The notes under the pieces were generated by a model, which had not been told where the DNA came from, did not search any database, and worked only from the letters and a program-made list of their open reading frames with translations. Below, one piece after another: positions 19,286-26,853 of a stretch of 64,000 bases of DNA. Both the position numbers and the translations under genes were made by a program. Numbering within the stretch: the stretch's first letter is position 1; each line of letters starts with the position of its first letter. The stretch comes from Nesterenkonia halophila (lineage in GTDB: Bacteria > Actinomycetota > Actinomycetes > Actinomycetales > Micrococcaceae), in contig NZ_WIAX01000001.1 in assembly GCF_009467795.1 (NCBI RefSeq), positions 62,001 through 126,000 on the forward strand, read 5' to 3'.

Positions 19286-21580
19286 ATGAGTACACATCGC
19301 AGAGAGGCGGAGGCCAAAATGCTTCGCCATGTCGAGCGGGTCACGGCGACCGCCGAAGCAGTCTGGGTTGATGTCCAGGCTGTCTCGGCGACCACACTGG
19401 GAGCGATGCCTGGATGGCTCACGGGTGAGCCCTTCGAGGACCAGGGTGTCGAGACGACCATGCCGAATCTCCCGGAGGACATCACTGTGCCTCCCCTGGA
19501 TCCTGAGGAATGGCGGCTCAAGATCTCGGTCCACGGACCCCGCACCGTGAGGCTGGTCGCGGCTCCCCGAGGAAGCCGCGTCTTCGAAGAGAAAGCCGGG
19601 TGGCTCGGCATCGTCACGGACGAATCGTACGAGTCCTACCAGGTGCATGAGGCCGATGACATCGTCGAGGTATCCGGTGAGTCGTTCAGCCTGACCGTCA
19701 CCAAATATCCGTTTGCCCTGGTGGTCAAGAACACGGAGGGGCGAACGGTGGCCAGGACATCGGACCGGCTGCGTCAGGTGGCCGGTTTTCCGGTCGCGCC
19801 GCCGATCCTCCACGGGCAGCGAGGGTTGTCGTTGAACATGGAGCTCGCCGGCGATGAGAGTATCCTCGGTTTCGGTGAGATGTTCGGTCGGGTCGAGAAG
19901 AACGGGCAGCATCTCGAGCTTCGGACGGACGATGCCTTGGGAACGGGTACAGGGCTTTGTTACAAGCCGGTGCCGGTCTGGCATTCATCGGCCGGATACG
20001 GGGCGTTCATCAACACTGGAGCCGCCGTCACCGCTGATGTCGGACACCGCCAGCCCAGTGTGCTCGGGCTCGGTGTCGAAGACGAAGCGATCGACCTCTT
20101 CCTGTTCATCAGCGACGATCCGGCACAGCGGCTCGCTGACTACACGACGTTGACGGGGCCGTCCGTGGTGCCGCCTGTATGGGCGTTCGGATATTGGATG
20201 GGGCGGTGCCGCTATCACTCGCGGCGCGAGATGGTCGACGTCTCCGAGGGGCTGACAGCTCGGGGGATTCCCTGCGATGTACTGCACCTGGACCCGGATT
20301 GGCTCGTCGTCGACCGTCTCAACACGGACTTCATATGGAACGAGGAGCGCTTCGGGAGTCGGCATGAGTTCATCATGGATCTCTTTCAGTCCGGCCGACG
20401 GCTCTCCCTCTGGGAATTGCCCTATGTGGATCCTGCCTCGCCCGTGTATCCGGAGCTCGAGTCCCGCGGCTATCTCGTCCGGAGCTCCGCGGACGAGCCG
20501 GCCGCACTGGAAGGGACTCCGACGCCCGACGGGCGTTCCAGGGGGCTCATCGACTTCAGCAACCCGGATGCTCGTCGATGGTGGAAGGATCAGCATCGGG
20601 CGTTCCTCGATGACGGAGTGGCAGTCTTCAAGACAGATTTCGGCGAGGGATTCCCCCGAGAGGGAGTCGTGGCTGCGGATATCCCGTCCACACACCTCCA
20701 CAATCTCTATCCGCTCTGGTACAACGCGGCTACCAGCGAGGCCATCGCGGAGCTGACCGATCGGGATCCGCTGGTCTGGGGGCGGTCCGGGTGGGCTGGT
20801 TCCCATCGGTACCCCGGGCAGTGGGGTGGAGACGCCGAATCGACGACGGCCGGAATGCGAGCGACGCTGCGCGGGGGCCTCTCCTATGCGCTTTCAGCGC
20901 CGGGATTCTGGAGCCACGACATCGGGGGGTTCTTCGGGCCGGAGCTCACCCCTGGGCTCTACGTGCGATGGACGCAGTTCGGAGCATTCTCCCCCCTCAT
21001 GCGAGCACATGGCTTGAGACCTCGTGAGCCATGGGAATTCGGCGAGCAAGCTCTTCATGTGACGCGTGAGTGGATCCGGCGGCGTTACGAGATGCTTCCG
21101 TACCTCTGGCAGCAGGCTCACATGTCCGTGCGCGAAGGCCTGCCGATGATGCGTCCGTTGTACGTGGCGTTCCCCCAGGACCCGGTGGCACGCGTCGTCG
21201 ACGACACCTTCATGCTCGGGCAGGAACTTCTCATCGTCCCGGTCTTCGACGATTCTGCCGAGCCGGTCTCGCGTACCTTCTACGTCCCGGACGGCGAGTG
21301 GCTCGACATGTTCACTGGAGAGCATTTCGCCGGGGGGCAGCACCATACGGTGCACCTGCCTCTCGATGCGATGCCGGTGCTCGTGCGTTCTGGCACCTCG
21401 ATACCCGCACTCGAGATGCCGGACGGAGCATCGAACACCGATGACGTGCTGTACCAGCCCTGGCATCTGAGGGTGTTCGGAGGGCGCAACACCGTGCGGG
21501 GGGCCCGTCCCCGCGACCTGGTGGATTTCCATGGCGACCCGGTGGACACGAGGAGTCTCCCGGCGCGACACGTGTTCTGA
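19286..21580 (+). CDS. GH31 glycosidase, candidate sulfoquinovosidase of YicI-like type
   Basis: A 764-residue retaining alpha-glycosidase of family GH31 with no signal peptide, so it acts in the cytoplasm. The N-terminal beta domain (to about 290) precedes the barrel, which opens PPVWAFGYWMGRCRYHSRREM. The nucleophile is D451 in FKTDFGEGFP and the acid/base is D516 in GQWGGDAEST, followed by GFWSHDIGGFFG. These motifs match YicI-like alpha-xylosidases. In E. coli YihQ the Arg/Trp pair that holds the sulfonate sits in a stretch like GIRMTSFGKRVMWNW; the equivalent here, DWLVVDRLNTDFIWN, is different. Its place between the importer and the dehydrogenase suggests release of sulfoquinovose from a glycoside, but alpha-xylosidase or alpha-glucosidase activity cannot be excluded. 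Confidence 0.82.
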   Translation: MSTHRREAEAKMLRHVERVTATAEAVWVDVQAVSATTLGAMPGWLTGEPFEDQGVETTMPNLPEDITVPPLDPEEWRLKISVHGPRTVRLVAAPRGSRVFEEKAGWLGIVTDESYESYQVHEADDIVEVSGESFSLTVTKYPFALVVKNTEGRTVARTSDRLRQVAGFPVAPPILHGQRGLSLNMELAGDESILGFGEMFGRVEKNGQHLELRTDDALGTGTGLCYKPVPVWHSSAGYGAFINTGAAVTADVGHRQPSVLGLGVEDEAIDLFLFISDDPAQRLADYTTLTGPSVVPPVWAFGYWMGRCRYHSRREMVDVSEGLTARGIPCDVLHLDPDWLVVDRLNTDFIWNEERFGSRHEFIMDLFQSGRRLSLWELPYVDPASPVYPELESRGYLVRSSADEPAALEGTPTPDGRSRGLIDFSNPDARRWWKDQHRAFLDDGVAVFKTDFGEGFPREGVVAADIPSTHLHNLYPLWYNAATSEAIAELTDRDPLVWGRSGWAGSHRYPGQWGGDAESTTAGMRATLRGGLSYALSAPGFWSHDIGGFFGPELTPGLYVRWTQFGAFSPLMRAHGLRPREPWEFGEQALHVTREWIRRRYEMLPYLWQQAHMSVREGLPMMRPLYVAFPQDPVARVVDDTFMLGQELLIVPVFDDSAEPVSRTFYVPDGEWLDMFTGEHFAGGQHHTVHLPLDAMPVLVRSGTSIPALEMPDGASNTDDVLYQPWHLRVFGGRNTVRGARPRDLVDFHGDPVDTRSLPARHVF

Positions 21581-21648
21581 CCGCCGCGGGGCTCCGGCGC
21601 GCGTTCGGGCCCGTGGGGCAGGCAGGACTGATGAGGACAAGGAGTGAC

Positions 21649-23079
21649 ATGAACAGGATACTTCCGACGACGCTCATCGATGGTGAGTGGAGAGCACTTG
21701 ACCAGCGCCGAGAGGTGAGGAATCCCGCGACGGGAAGCGTCGTGGGAACGGTCGGGTGGGGAGGTGAGAGCGAGGCGCGAGAGGCTGCGGACGCGGCGGA
21801 GCGCGCCTTTCGCGGATGGGCTGCACGAAGCGGTCGTGAGCGCGCCGATCTGCTGCTGCGGGCGGCGGAGATTCTCGACCAGCGTTCCGCGGAGACCGCC
21901 CAACTGCTCGCATCGGAAGCGGGAAAGCGTCTCCCGGAGGCGGCCGGCGAGATCAAGCTCTCGGGAGAGTATCTTCGCTGGTTCGCGGAGGAGGCCAGAC
22001 GTCCGCTCGGCTCGGTCCACAGTCCCGAGGGTGATGGCAGGCGGCATATGACCACCCGCTCCCCATCTGGAGTGGTCGCGAGCCTGACATCGTGGAACTT
22101 CCCGGTATCTCTGCAGGCCCGGAAGATCGCACCCGCACTCGCCGCGGGATGCACTGTCGTCGCCAGAGTGTCCGAGAAGGCGCCGCTTGCCGCAACGGAG
22201 CTGATCCGGGCGCTTGATGAGGCCGGCCTTCCTTCCGGGGTGGTCAATATCGTGCATGGTCCAGGGCGACAGGTCACCCGAGAGCTCCTCAATCACCGAG
22301 CGGTGAGGGTGGTGACCTTCACCGGCTCGACTGCGGTCGGAAGCGACATCATGGCTCAGGCGGCTCCGCGCGTCGTGAGGCCCCTCCTGGAGCTCGGAGG
22401 GGACGCTCCCTTCATCGTGTTCGGAGATGCGGACGTGGATCATGCCGTCGACGCCGCCGTCGTCGCGAAGACGAGGAACTCCGGGCAGTCCTGCATCGGG
22501 GCCAACCGGTTCCTGGTCGAGGAGAGTATTCATGATGAGTTCGTCGCCAAGCTTGCGAGGCAGCTCGATGCCCTGCGGCTCGGCGATGGTTCGACGGAGC
22601 CCGTGGCGGATCTGGGACCCCTGATCGACGCCGAGGCCGTCTCAGGAGTCCAGGCGATGGCCGATGATGCCGTGGAACGCGGCGCCTACGAGGCGACCAA
22701 GCCGCGTGAGGTGCCTCAGACCGGTTCGTTCCTGCGACCAATGCTGTTCACCGATGTCCCCGACGATTCCCTGCTGGCAACGCAGGAAGTGTTCGGGCCG
22801 GTGGCTGGGGTGTTCCGTTTCACCGCCGAGGACGAAGCAATTGCGCGCGCAAATGCCACGGAGATGGGTCTCGCGGCCTATATCTTCACCGGCGAGGTGT
22901 CGACCGCGTGGCGAGTGGCGGATCGGCTCGACGCCGGGATCGTGGGGGTCAATGATCCTGTGCCGTCGGTAGCGTTCGCGCCGATGGGAGGCGTCAAGCA
23001 GTCGGGCATCGGACGCGAGGGCGGTCGCGTCGGGCTGGAGGAGTTCACGGAGCCGAAGTACCTTGCGTGGCGTCTCTGA
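21649..23079 (+). CDS. Aldehyde dehydrogenase, probable sulfolactaldehyde dehydrogenase
   Basis: A 476-residue NAD(P)-dependent aldehyde dehydrogenase of the succinate-semialdehyde dehydrogenase branch. The ATG at 21649 follows AAGGAG closely; upstream GTG and ATG codons lack such a site. Key residues: N150 (LTSWNFPVSLQARK), E248 (LLELGGDAPF) and nucleophile C282 (NSGQSCIGANRF). The C-terminus FAPMGGVKQSGIGREGG is conserved. Sulfolactaldehyde dehydrogenases known from other sulfoglycolytic bacteria belong to this branch and give 3-sulfolactate with NAD(P)H. The operon has no YihU-like reductase, so oxidation and not reduction is predicted. Semialdehyde specificity is the alternative. Confidence 0.84.
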   Translation: MNRILPTTLIDGEWRALDQRREVRNPATGSVVGTVGWGGESEAREAADAAERAFRGWAARSGRERADLLLRAAEILDQRSAETAQLLASEAGKRLPEAAGEIKLSGEYLRWFAEEARRPLGSVHSPEGDGRRHMTTRSPSGVVASLTSWNFPVSLQARKIAPALAAGCTVVARVSEKAPLAATELIRALDEAGLPSGVVNIVHGPGRQVTRELLNHRAVRVVTFTGSTAVGSDIMAQAAPRVVRPLLELGGDAPFIVFGDADVDHAVDAAVVAKTRNSGQSCIGANRFLVEESIHDEFVAKLARQLDALRLGDGSTEPVADLGPLIDAEAVSGVQAMADDAVERGAYEATKPREVPQTGSFLRPMLFTDVPDDSLLATQEVFGPVAGVFRFTAEDEAIARANATEMGLAAYIFTGEVSTAWRVADRLDAGIVGVNDPVPSVAFAPMGGVKQSGIGREGGRVGLEEFTEPKYLAWRL

Positions 23080-23097
23080 GGGCGGGGAACTGGCACC

Positions 23098-23844
23098 ATG
23101 AATGTGGAGGAGCTGCTTGCGCTGGCGGGGCTGGTCGGGGCCGTCCTCCTCGGCTCGGCATTGCAACGCACCACGGGCGTCGGTTTCGCCCTCGTCGCCG
23201 CACCGTTCTTGGTGGCGCTCTTGGGCCCCTTCAACGGGATCCTCGTGGTCAACCTGTTCGGTATGCTAACTGCCCTGCTGGTCTTCTTCCGGGTATTCCG
23301 CCGCGTCGAGTACAAGCGTGTCTTCTGGCTGCTGCTCCCTGCACTTGTTGCGACGATCCCCGGTGCGTGGGTGGCCGTCAACGTGCCGCCGGCCGAGCTC
23401 TCCGTCGTAGTCGGTGTACTCATCATCATTGCTCTGGCAGGGTCGTTCCTCATCCGGAGACGGACCTTCGCGAGTGGGAGGGGCGGAGCGCTGGCGGGCG
23501 GACTGGCGTCTGGGTTCATGAACGTCACCGCCGGAGTCGGAGGGCCAGCCATCACGGCCTATGCTGTAGCAAGCAGATGGCCGCAGCACCAATTCGCCGC
23601 CAGTGTGCAGCTCTATTTCTGCGTCTTGGGGGCAGGGTCCATGCTCGCCAAATTCTCCTTACCGACTCTCGACGCTCCCCAGTGGGCCGGGACGGCGGTC
23701 GGCCTCGTCGCTGGGATCATCGCGGGAGAGGTTCTCGGTAGGCGGGTGTCAGCCGTACTCGCTCGCCGAGTCGTCATCGGCCTCGCCTTCCTCGGCGCAA
23801 TGATCGTCATGCTCCAGGGGCTCGTCGATCTTGCCGGCTCGTAG
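23098..23844 (+). CDS. TauE/SafE-family anion exporter, probable sulfolactate exporter
   Basis: A 248-residue membrane protein with about eight hydrophobic segments in two repeats. The repeats show family marks: LQRTTGVGFALVAAPFLVALLG in the first half and GFMNVTAGVGGPAITAYAVA in the second. TauE/SafE proteins export sulfite or organosulfonates such as sulfoacetate and sulfolactate. Coming 18 bases after the dehydrogenase gene, it most likely removes sulfolactate; sulfite export would need a desulfonating enzyme, and none is present. A paralogue lies at 28313-29071. Confidence 0.85.
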   Translation: MNVEELLALAGLVGAVLLGSALQRTTGVGFALVAAPFLVALLGPFNGILVVNLFGMLTALLVFFRVFRRVEYKRVFWLLLPALVATIPGAWVAVNVPPAELSVVVGVLIIIALAGSFLIRRRTFASGRGGALAGGLASGFMNVTAGVGGPAITAYAVASRWPQHQFAASVQLYFCVLGAGSMLAKFSLPTLDAPQWAGTAVGLVAGIIAGEVLGRRVSAVLARRVVIGLAFLGAMIVMLQGLVDLAGS

Positions 23845-23879
23845 GGTGTGACGGCTGACGTAAATTAGGGAGGTAGATA

Positions 23880-24671
23880 ATGAGGAGGGGTACCACCGTG
23901 GATAACACCGGGGATCTCGCTCCACGTCAGCGTGAAATCGTCCAGCGTCTCAACGAGCGTGGGTTCGTCTCGACCTCCCAACTCGCAGAGATCTTCGGGG
24001 TCTCGGACATGACGATTCGACGGGATGCCAGGACGCTCGAGCGTGTCGGTGCAGCCAGCATCGTGCATGGCGGCCTGATGCTCCCGCACGGCACGATTCA
24101 TACTGGTGGGTTCGCCGAACGAGCACGTCATAACTTCGCTGCGAAGAAGCGCATTGCAGCCGCATGCCTGGAACTGCTCGACAACCGCCAGCGCGTGGTG
24201 ATCGATGCCGGAACGACGGCCTTCGAAGTGGCCTATGCCCTCCCGAAGACATTCGAAGGCACGATCATCACGCACTCAGCCCCCGTCTTCCAGCTAGCGC
24301 TGCGGCTACCTGCGGCCACGACGATCAGCCTCGGTGGTGAGCTCTTGCAGGACAGCCAGGCGTTCATCGGTGAACTGGCCGAGTCCAACCTCCGGCGACT
24401 GCGTGCAGAGGTCGCGATCATCGGAACGGCGGCCATGAATGAGCACGGCATCTACATCGAACGAAACCTCGAGCTGTCGACGAAGTTGGCTCTCATGGAC
24501 GCCGCGGACCAACGAGTGCTCGTGGTGACGCATGACAAGATGGGGTCGTCAGAGCTCGTGTACCTCTGCGGGCTGGACCGGATTGACATCGTCGTCACGG
24601 ATGCGGATCCGCCGGAGAAGATGGCCACGGCTCTCCATGACCATGGAGTCCGCACGATCGTTGCTCACTAG
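23880..24671 (+). CDS. DeoR-family transcriptional regulator (YihW/CsqR-like role)
   Basis: A 263-residue regulator. The N-terminal helix-turn-helix is LAPRQREIVQRLNERGFVSTS then SDMTIRRDARTLERVG and IVHGG, the DeoR signature. The C-terminal sugar-phosphate sensor domain has VIDAGTTAFEVAYAL, ISLGGELLQDSQAFIGELAE and a late VVTDADPPEKM. Two starts are possible: ATG at 23880 after GGGAGG, or GTG at 23898 after GAGGAGGGG. As the last gene of the operon it probably represses its own operon and is released by a pathway phosphate ester, by analogy with E. coli YihW. The stop overlaps the convergent phosphatase gene by four bases. Confidence 0.88.
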   Translation: MRRGTTVDNTGDLAPRQREIVQRLNERGFVSTSQLAEIFGVSDMTIRRDARTLERVGAASIVHGGLMLPHGTIHTGGFAERARHNFAAKKRIAAACLELLDNRQRVVIDAGTTAFEVAYALPKTFEGTIITHSAPVFQLALRLPAATTISLGGELLQDSQAFIGELAESNLRRLRAEVAIIGTAAMNEHGIYIERNLELSTKLALMDAADQRVLVVTHDKMGSSELVYLCGLDRIDIVVTDADPPEKMATALHDHGVRTIVAH

Positions 24672-25573
24672 CTTCGTCGTGTGGTTCCCGCGGTCCGCCG
24701 GGCGGTGATCTCTCCCAGCACCGCGCGCGCCGTCGGCGCCTCCACGCCCGGGGCCAGCCCCAGATAGTGCGGGGCGAGGTGGTCCGGCGTCCCGGGTGCG
24801 CCGCCGTCGACGAGGTATCGGCCGCCGGCCCGCCGCAGGATCAGCATCCCGGCGGCCACGTCCCAGGGGCTGGTGTCCGCGCCGAGGACGACGTCGGCCC
24901 AGCCCGCCGCGGCGTGGCAGAGCTCCAGGGCCCCGGAGATCAGCCGGCGGACGGCCGAGTACGTGGTCACCAGCGTCCCGAAGGTCTCCAGCGCGGCCGC
25001 CCCCGCGGACTCGACGGCCTCGGCCGAGGGGTAGCTCGTGACCAGGTTCAGCGTCTCCTCCGCCCGCGGCCCGCGTCGGGCATCGTCCTCGCCGGTGGCG
25101 CCCAGCATGCGCTCGCCGTCGCCGTCCTGCAGCCAGGCGCCGGAGTCGTCGGCGGAGAAGGTCAGCCGGCCGACCGGGTCGTGGACCACCCCGGCGACCA
25201 CCTCGCCGTCGACGGCCGCGGCGATCGAGAGGGAGAACATCGCGAAGCCGTGGGCGAAGTTCGAGGTGCCGTCGATCGGGTCGATGATCCACTCCACGGC
25301 GCCGGAGCCGTGGGATCCGCCCTCCTCGCCGGTGAACTGCGAGTCGGGGACTGCGCCGTGCAGCACCTCGACGAGCCGGCGTTCGGTGGCGGTGTCGTGG
25401 TGGGTGACCAGGTCATGGGCGCTGGTCTTGGTGTCCACGTCCATCGCGCGGCGGAAGGCCTCGACCAGCGGAGCGCCGGCGTCGACGGCGGCGTCGACGG
25501 CGATCCGACGCAGCTCGGCGGGAGAGGGGGCGACGGGGGAGGGGCGGTCGGCGGAGTCGGCGCGTGACGTCAC
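24668..25573 (-). CDS. Inositol monophosphatase family protein
   Basis: A 301-residue Mg-dependent phosphatase. Metal-site motifs are in order: TGEEGG, WIIDPIDGTSNFAHGF and DTSPWDVAAGMLILRRAGG. Substrates in this family include inositol-1-phosphate, histidinol phosphate and 3'-phosphoadenosine 5'-phosphate; the sequence does not decide. An acidic insert follows the second motif (MLGATGEDDARRGPRAEETL). GC-rich codon use returns here, marking the right edge of the acquired operon. The start region overlaps antisense with the upstream part of the divergent App1 gene. Confidence 0.88.
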   Translation of the reverse strand: MTSRADSADRPSPVAPSPAELRRIAVDAAVDAGAPLVEAFRRAMDVDTKTSAHDLVTHHDTATERRLVEVLHGAVPDSQFTGEEGGSHGSGAVEWIIDPIDGTSNFAHGFAMFSLSIAAAVDGEVVAGVVHDPVGRLTFSADDSGAWLQDGDGERMLGATGEDDARRGPRAEETLNLVTSYPSAEAVESAGAAALETFGTLVTTYSAVRRLISGALELCHAAAGWADVVLGADTSPWDVAAGMLILRRAGGRYLVDGGAPGTPDHLAPHYLGLAPGVEAPTARAVLGEITARRTAGTTRRS

Positions 25574-25647
25574 GAGACCAGCCTACGAGATGCGGGGCGT
25601 GGAATCCGGGCGGCCCGTCGAGGCCGTCCCCGTGGCAGGATGGTCCC

Positions 25648-26826
25648 GTGACTGAGGTGGCACAGGATGCGGCGGCGGCAGGCCGCCACTACGCGGACGC
25701 CGCGCGCAACCGGGCGATGAAGGCCGAGGACCGCTGGCATCAGCTCCGGCTGGATCTCGCCCGGCGCCGGCGGCAGAACGTCACCGTGCTCTCCATGGTC
25801 GGCTACGGCACCCAGCACTGGGTCCGGGTCTTCTCGCGCGTCGTCATGGCCCCGGACTCGCATTTCGTCAACGGCCGCCGCGTCACCAAGCTGATCGCCG
25901 ACGGCTTCCGCGGCTGGCGCAACTTCATCTCCGCGCCGGTGCCCTTCGCCGAGGTCACCATCACCGCCGGCGGGCGGACCTTCGACGTCGTCGCCGACCG
26001 CGGCGGGATCGTCGACACGGTCATCGCCGTCGACCTCGAGCCCGGCTGGCGACGGGTCACCCTGCAGGCCGACGGCGCGCAGCCGGCCGCCGCGGACGTT
26101 CGCATCATCGCCGACGCCGCGCGCACCGGGGTGGTCTGCGACGTCGACGACACGGTGGTGGTCACCCGCCTGCCGCGCCCGCTGCTGGCCGCCTGGAACT
26201 CCTTCGTCCTCGACGAGCACGCCCGCACCCCGACGCCGGGCATCGCAGTGATGATGGAGCGGCTGATGGGCCGCTTCCCGCAGGCGCCGGTGCTCTACCT
26301 CTCCACCGGCGCGTGGAACGTCGCCCAGGCGCTGACCCGGTTCCTGACCCGCAACCTGTATCCGCGCGGACCGCTGCTGCTGACCGACTGGGGCCCCACC
26401 GACGAGCGCTGGTTCCGCTCCGGGGCCGAGCACAAGGTCGCCGAGCTCGAACGCCTGGCGGTGGACTTCCCGGAGATGTCCTGGCTGCTGATCGGCGACG
26501 ACGGCCAGCACGACCCGTCCATCTACGCCGACTTCGCCCGTCGCCACCCGCAGAACGTCCGCGCGGTGATCATCCGGCAGCTGACCTACTCCGAGGCGAT
26601 GCTGGCCGGCGGCCGCGCCAGCGACCCGGACGCCGAATCGCTGCTGGGCGGCGTCGACGAGCGCGAGGACGCAGCGCGAGGGCCCGGCGGCTCCGGCGAC
26701 GACGCCGGGCGGCCGGGCGAGCTCGCCGGCGTCCAGCGGGTCGGCGGCCGCCGCATCCCGTGGATCTACGGGCCCGACGGCAAGGACATCGTCGCCAAGC
26801 TGGAGCGCCACGGGCTGCTCGGCTAG
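25648..26826 (+). CDS. App1-family phosphatase (DUF2183, HAD-like)
   Basis: A 392-residue protein whose C-terminal half is the App1 catalytic domain, first known from yeast phosphatidate phosphatase. The catalytic motif is CDVDDTVVVTRLPRP (DxDxT at about residues 173-177), followed by LYLSTGAWNVAQAL and LLIGDDGQHDPSIYADFARRHPQNV. The N-terminal half (VSMVGYGTQHWVRVFSRVV-like, then a beta-rich domain) is shared with bacterial relatives. GTG at 25648 is preferred because AGGA lies seven bases upstream. There is no signal peptide and the bacterial substrate is unknown. Before the conserved end there is a linker rich in Gly, Asp and Arg. Confidence 0.85.
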   Translation: MTEVAQDAAAAGRHYADAARNRAMKAEDRWHQLRLDLARRRRQNVTVLSMVGYGTQHWVRVFSRVVMAPDSHFVNGRRVTKLIADGFRGWRNFISAPVPFAEVTITAGGRTFDVVADRGGIVDTVIAVDLEPGWRRVTLQADGAQPAAADVRIIADAARTGVVCDVDDTVVVTRLPRPLLAAWNSFVLDEHARTPTPGIAVMMERLMGRFPQAPVLYLSTGAWNVAQALTRFLTRNLYPRGPLLLTDWGPTDERWFRSGAEHKVAELERLAVDFPEMSWLLIGDDGQHDPSIYADFARRHPQNVRAVIIRQLTYSEAMLAGGRASDPDAESLLGGVDEREDAARGPGGSGDDAGRPGELAGVQRVGGRRIPWIYGPDGKDIVAKLERHGLLG

Positions 26827-26853
26827 CTCCGGCTCCGCAGCTGCCGGCGGCGC

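Noticed and set aside
19286-21580. Calling the GH31 gene yihQ
   Set aside because: The catalytic neighbourhood (FKTDFGE, WGGDAEST) and the lack of the YihQ sulfonate-binding stretch point to another GH31 branch, so only a candidate function is given.
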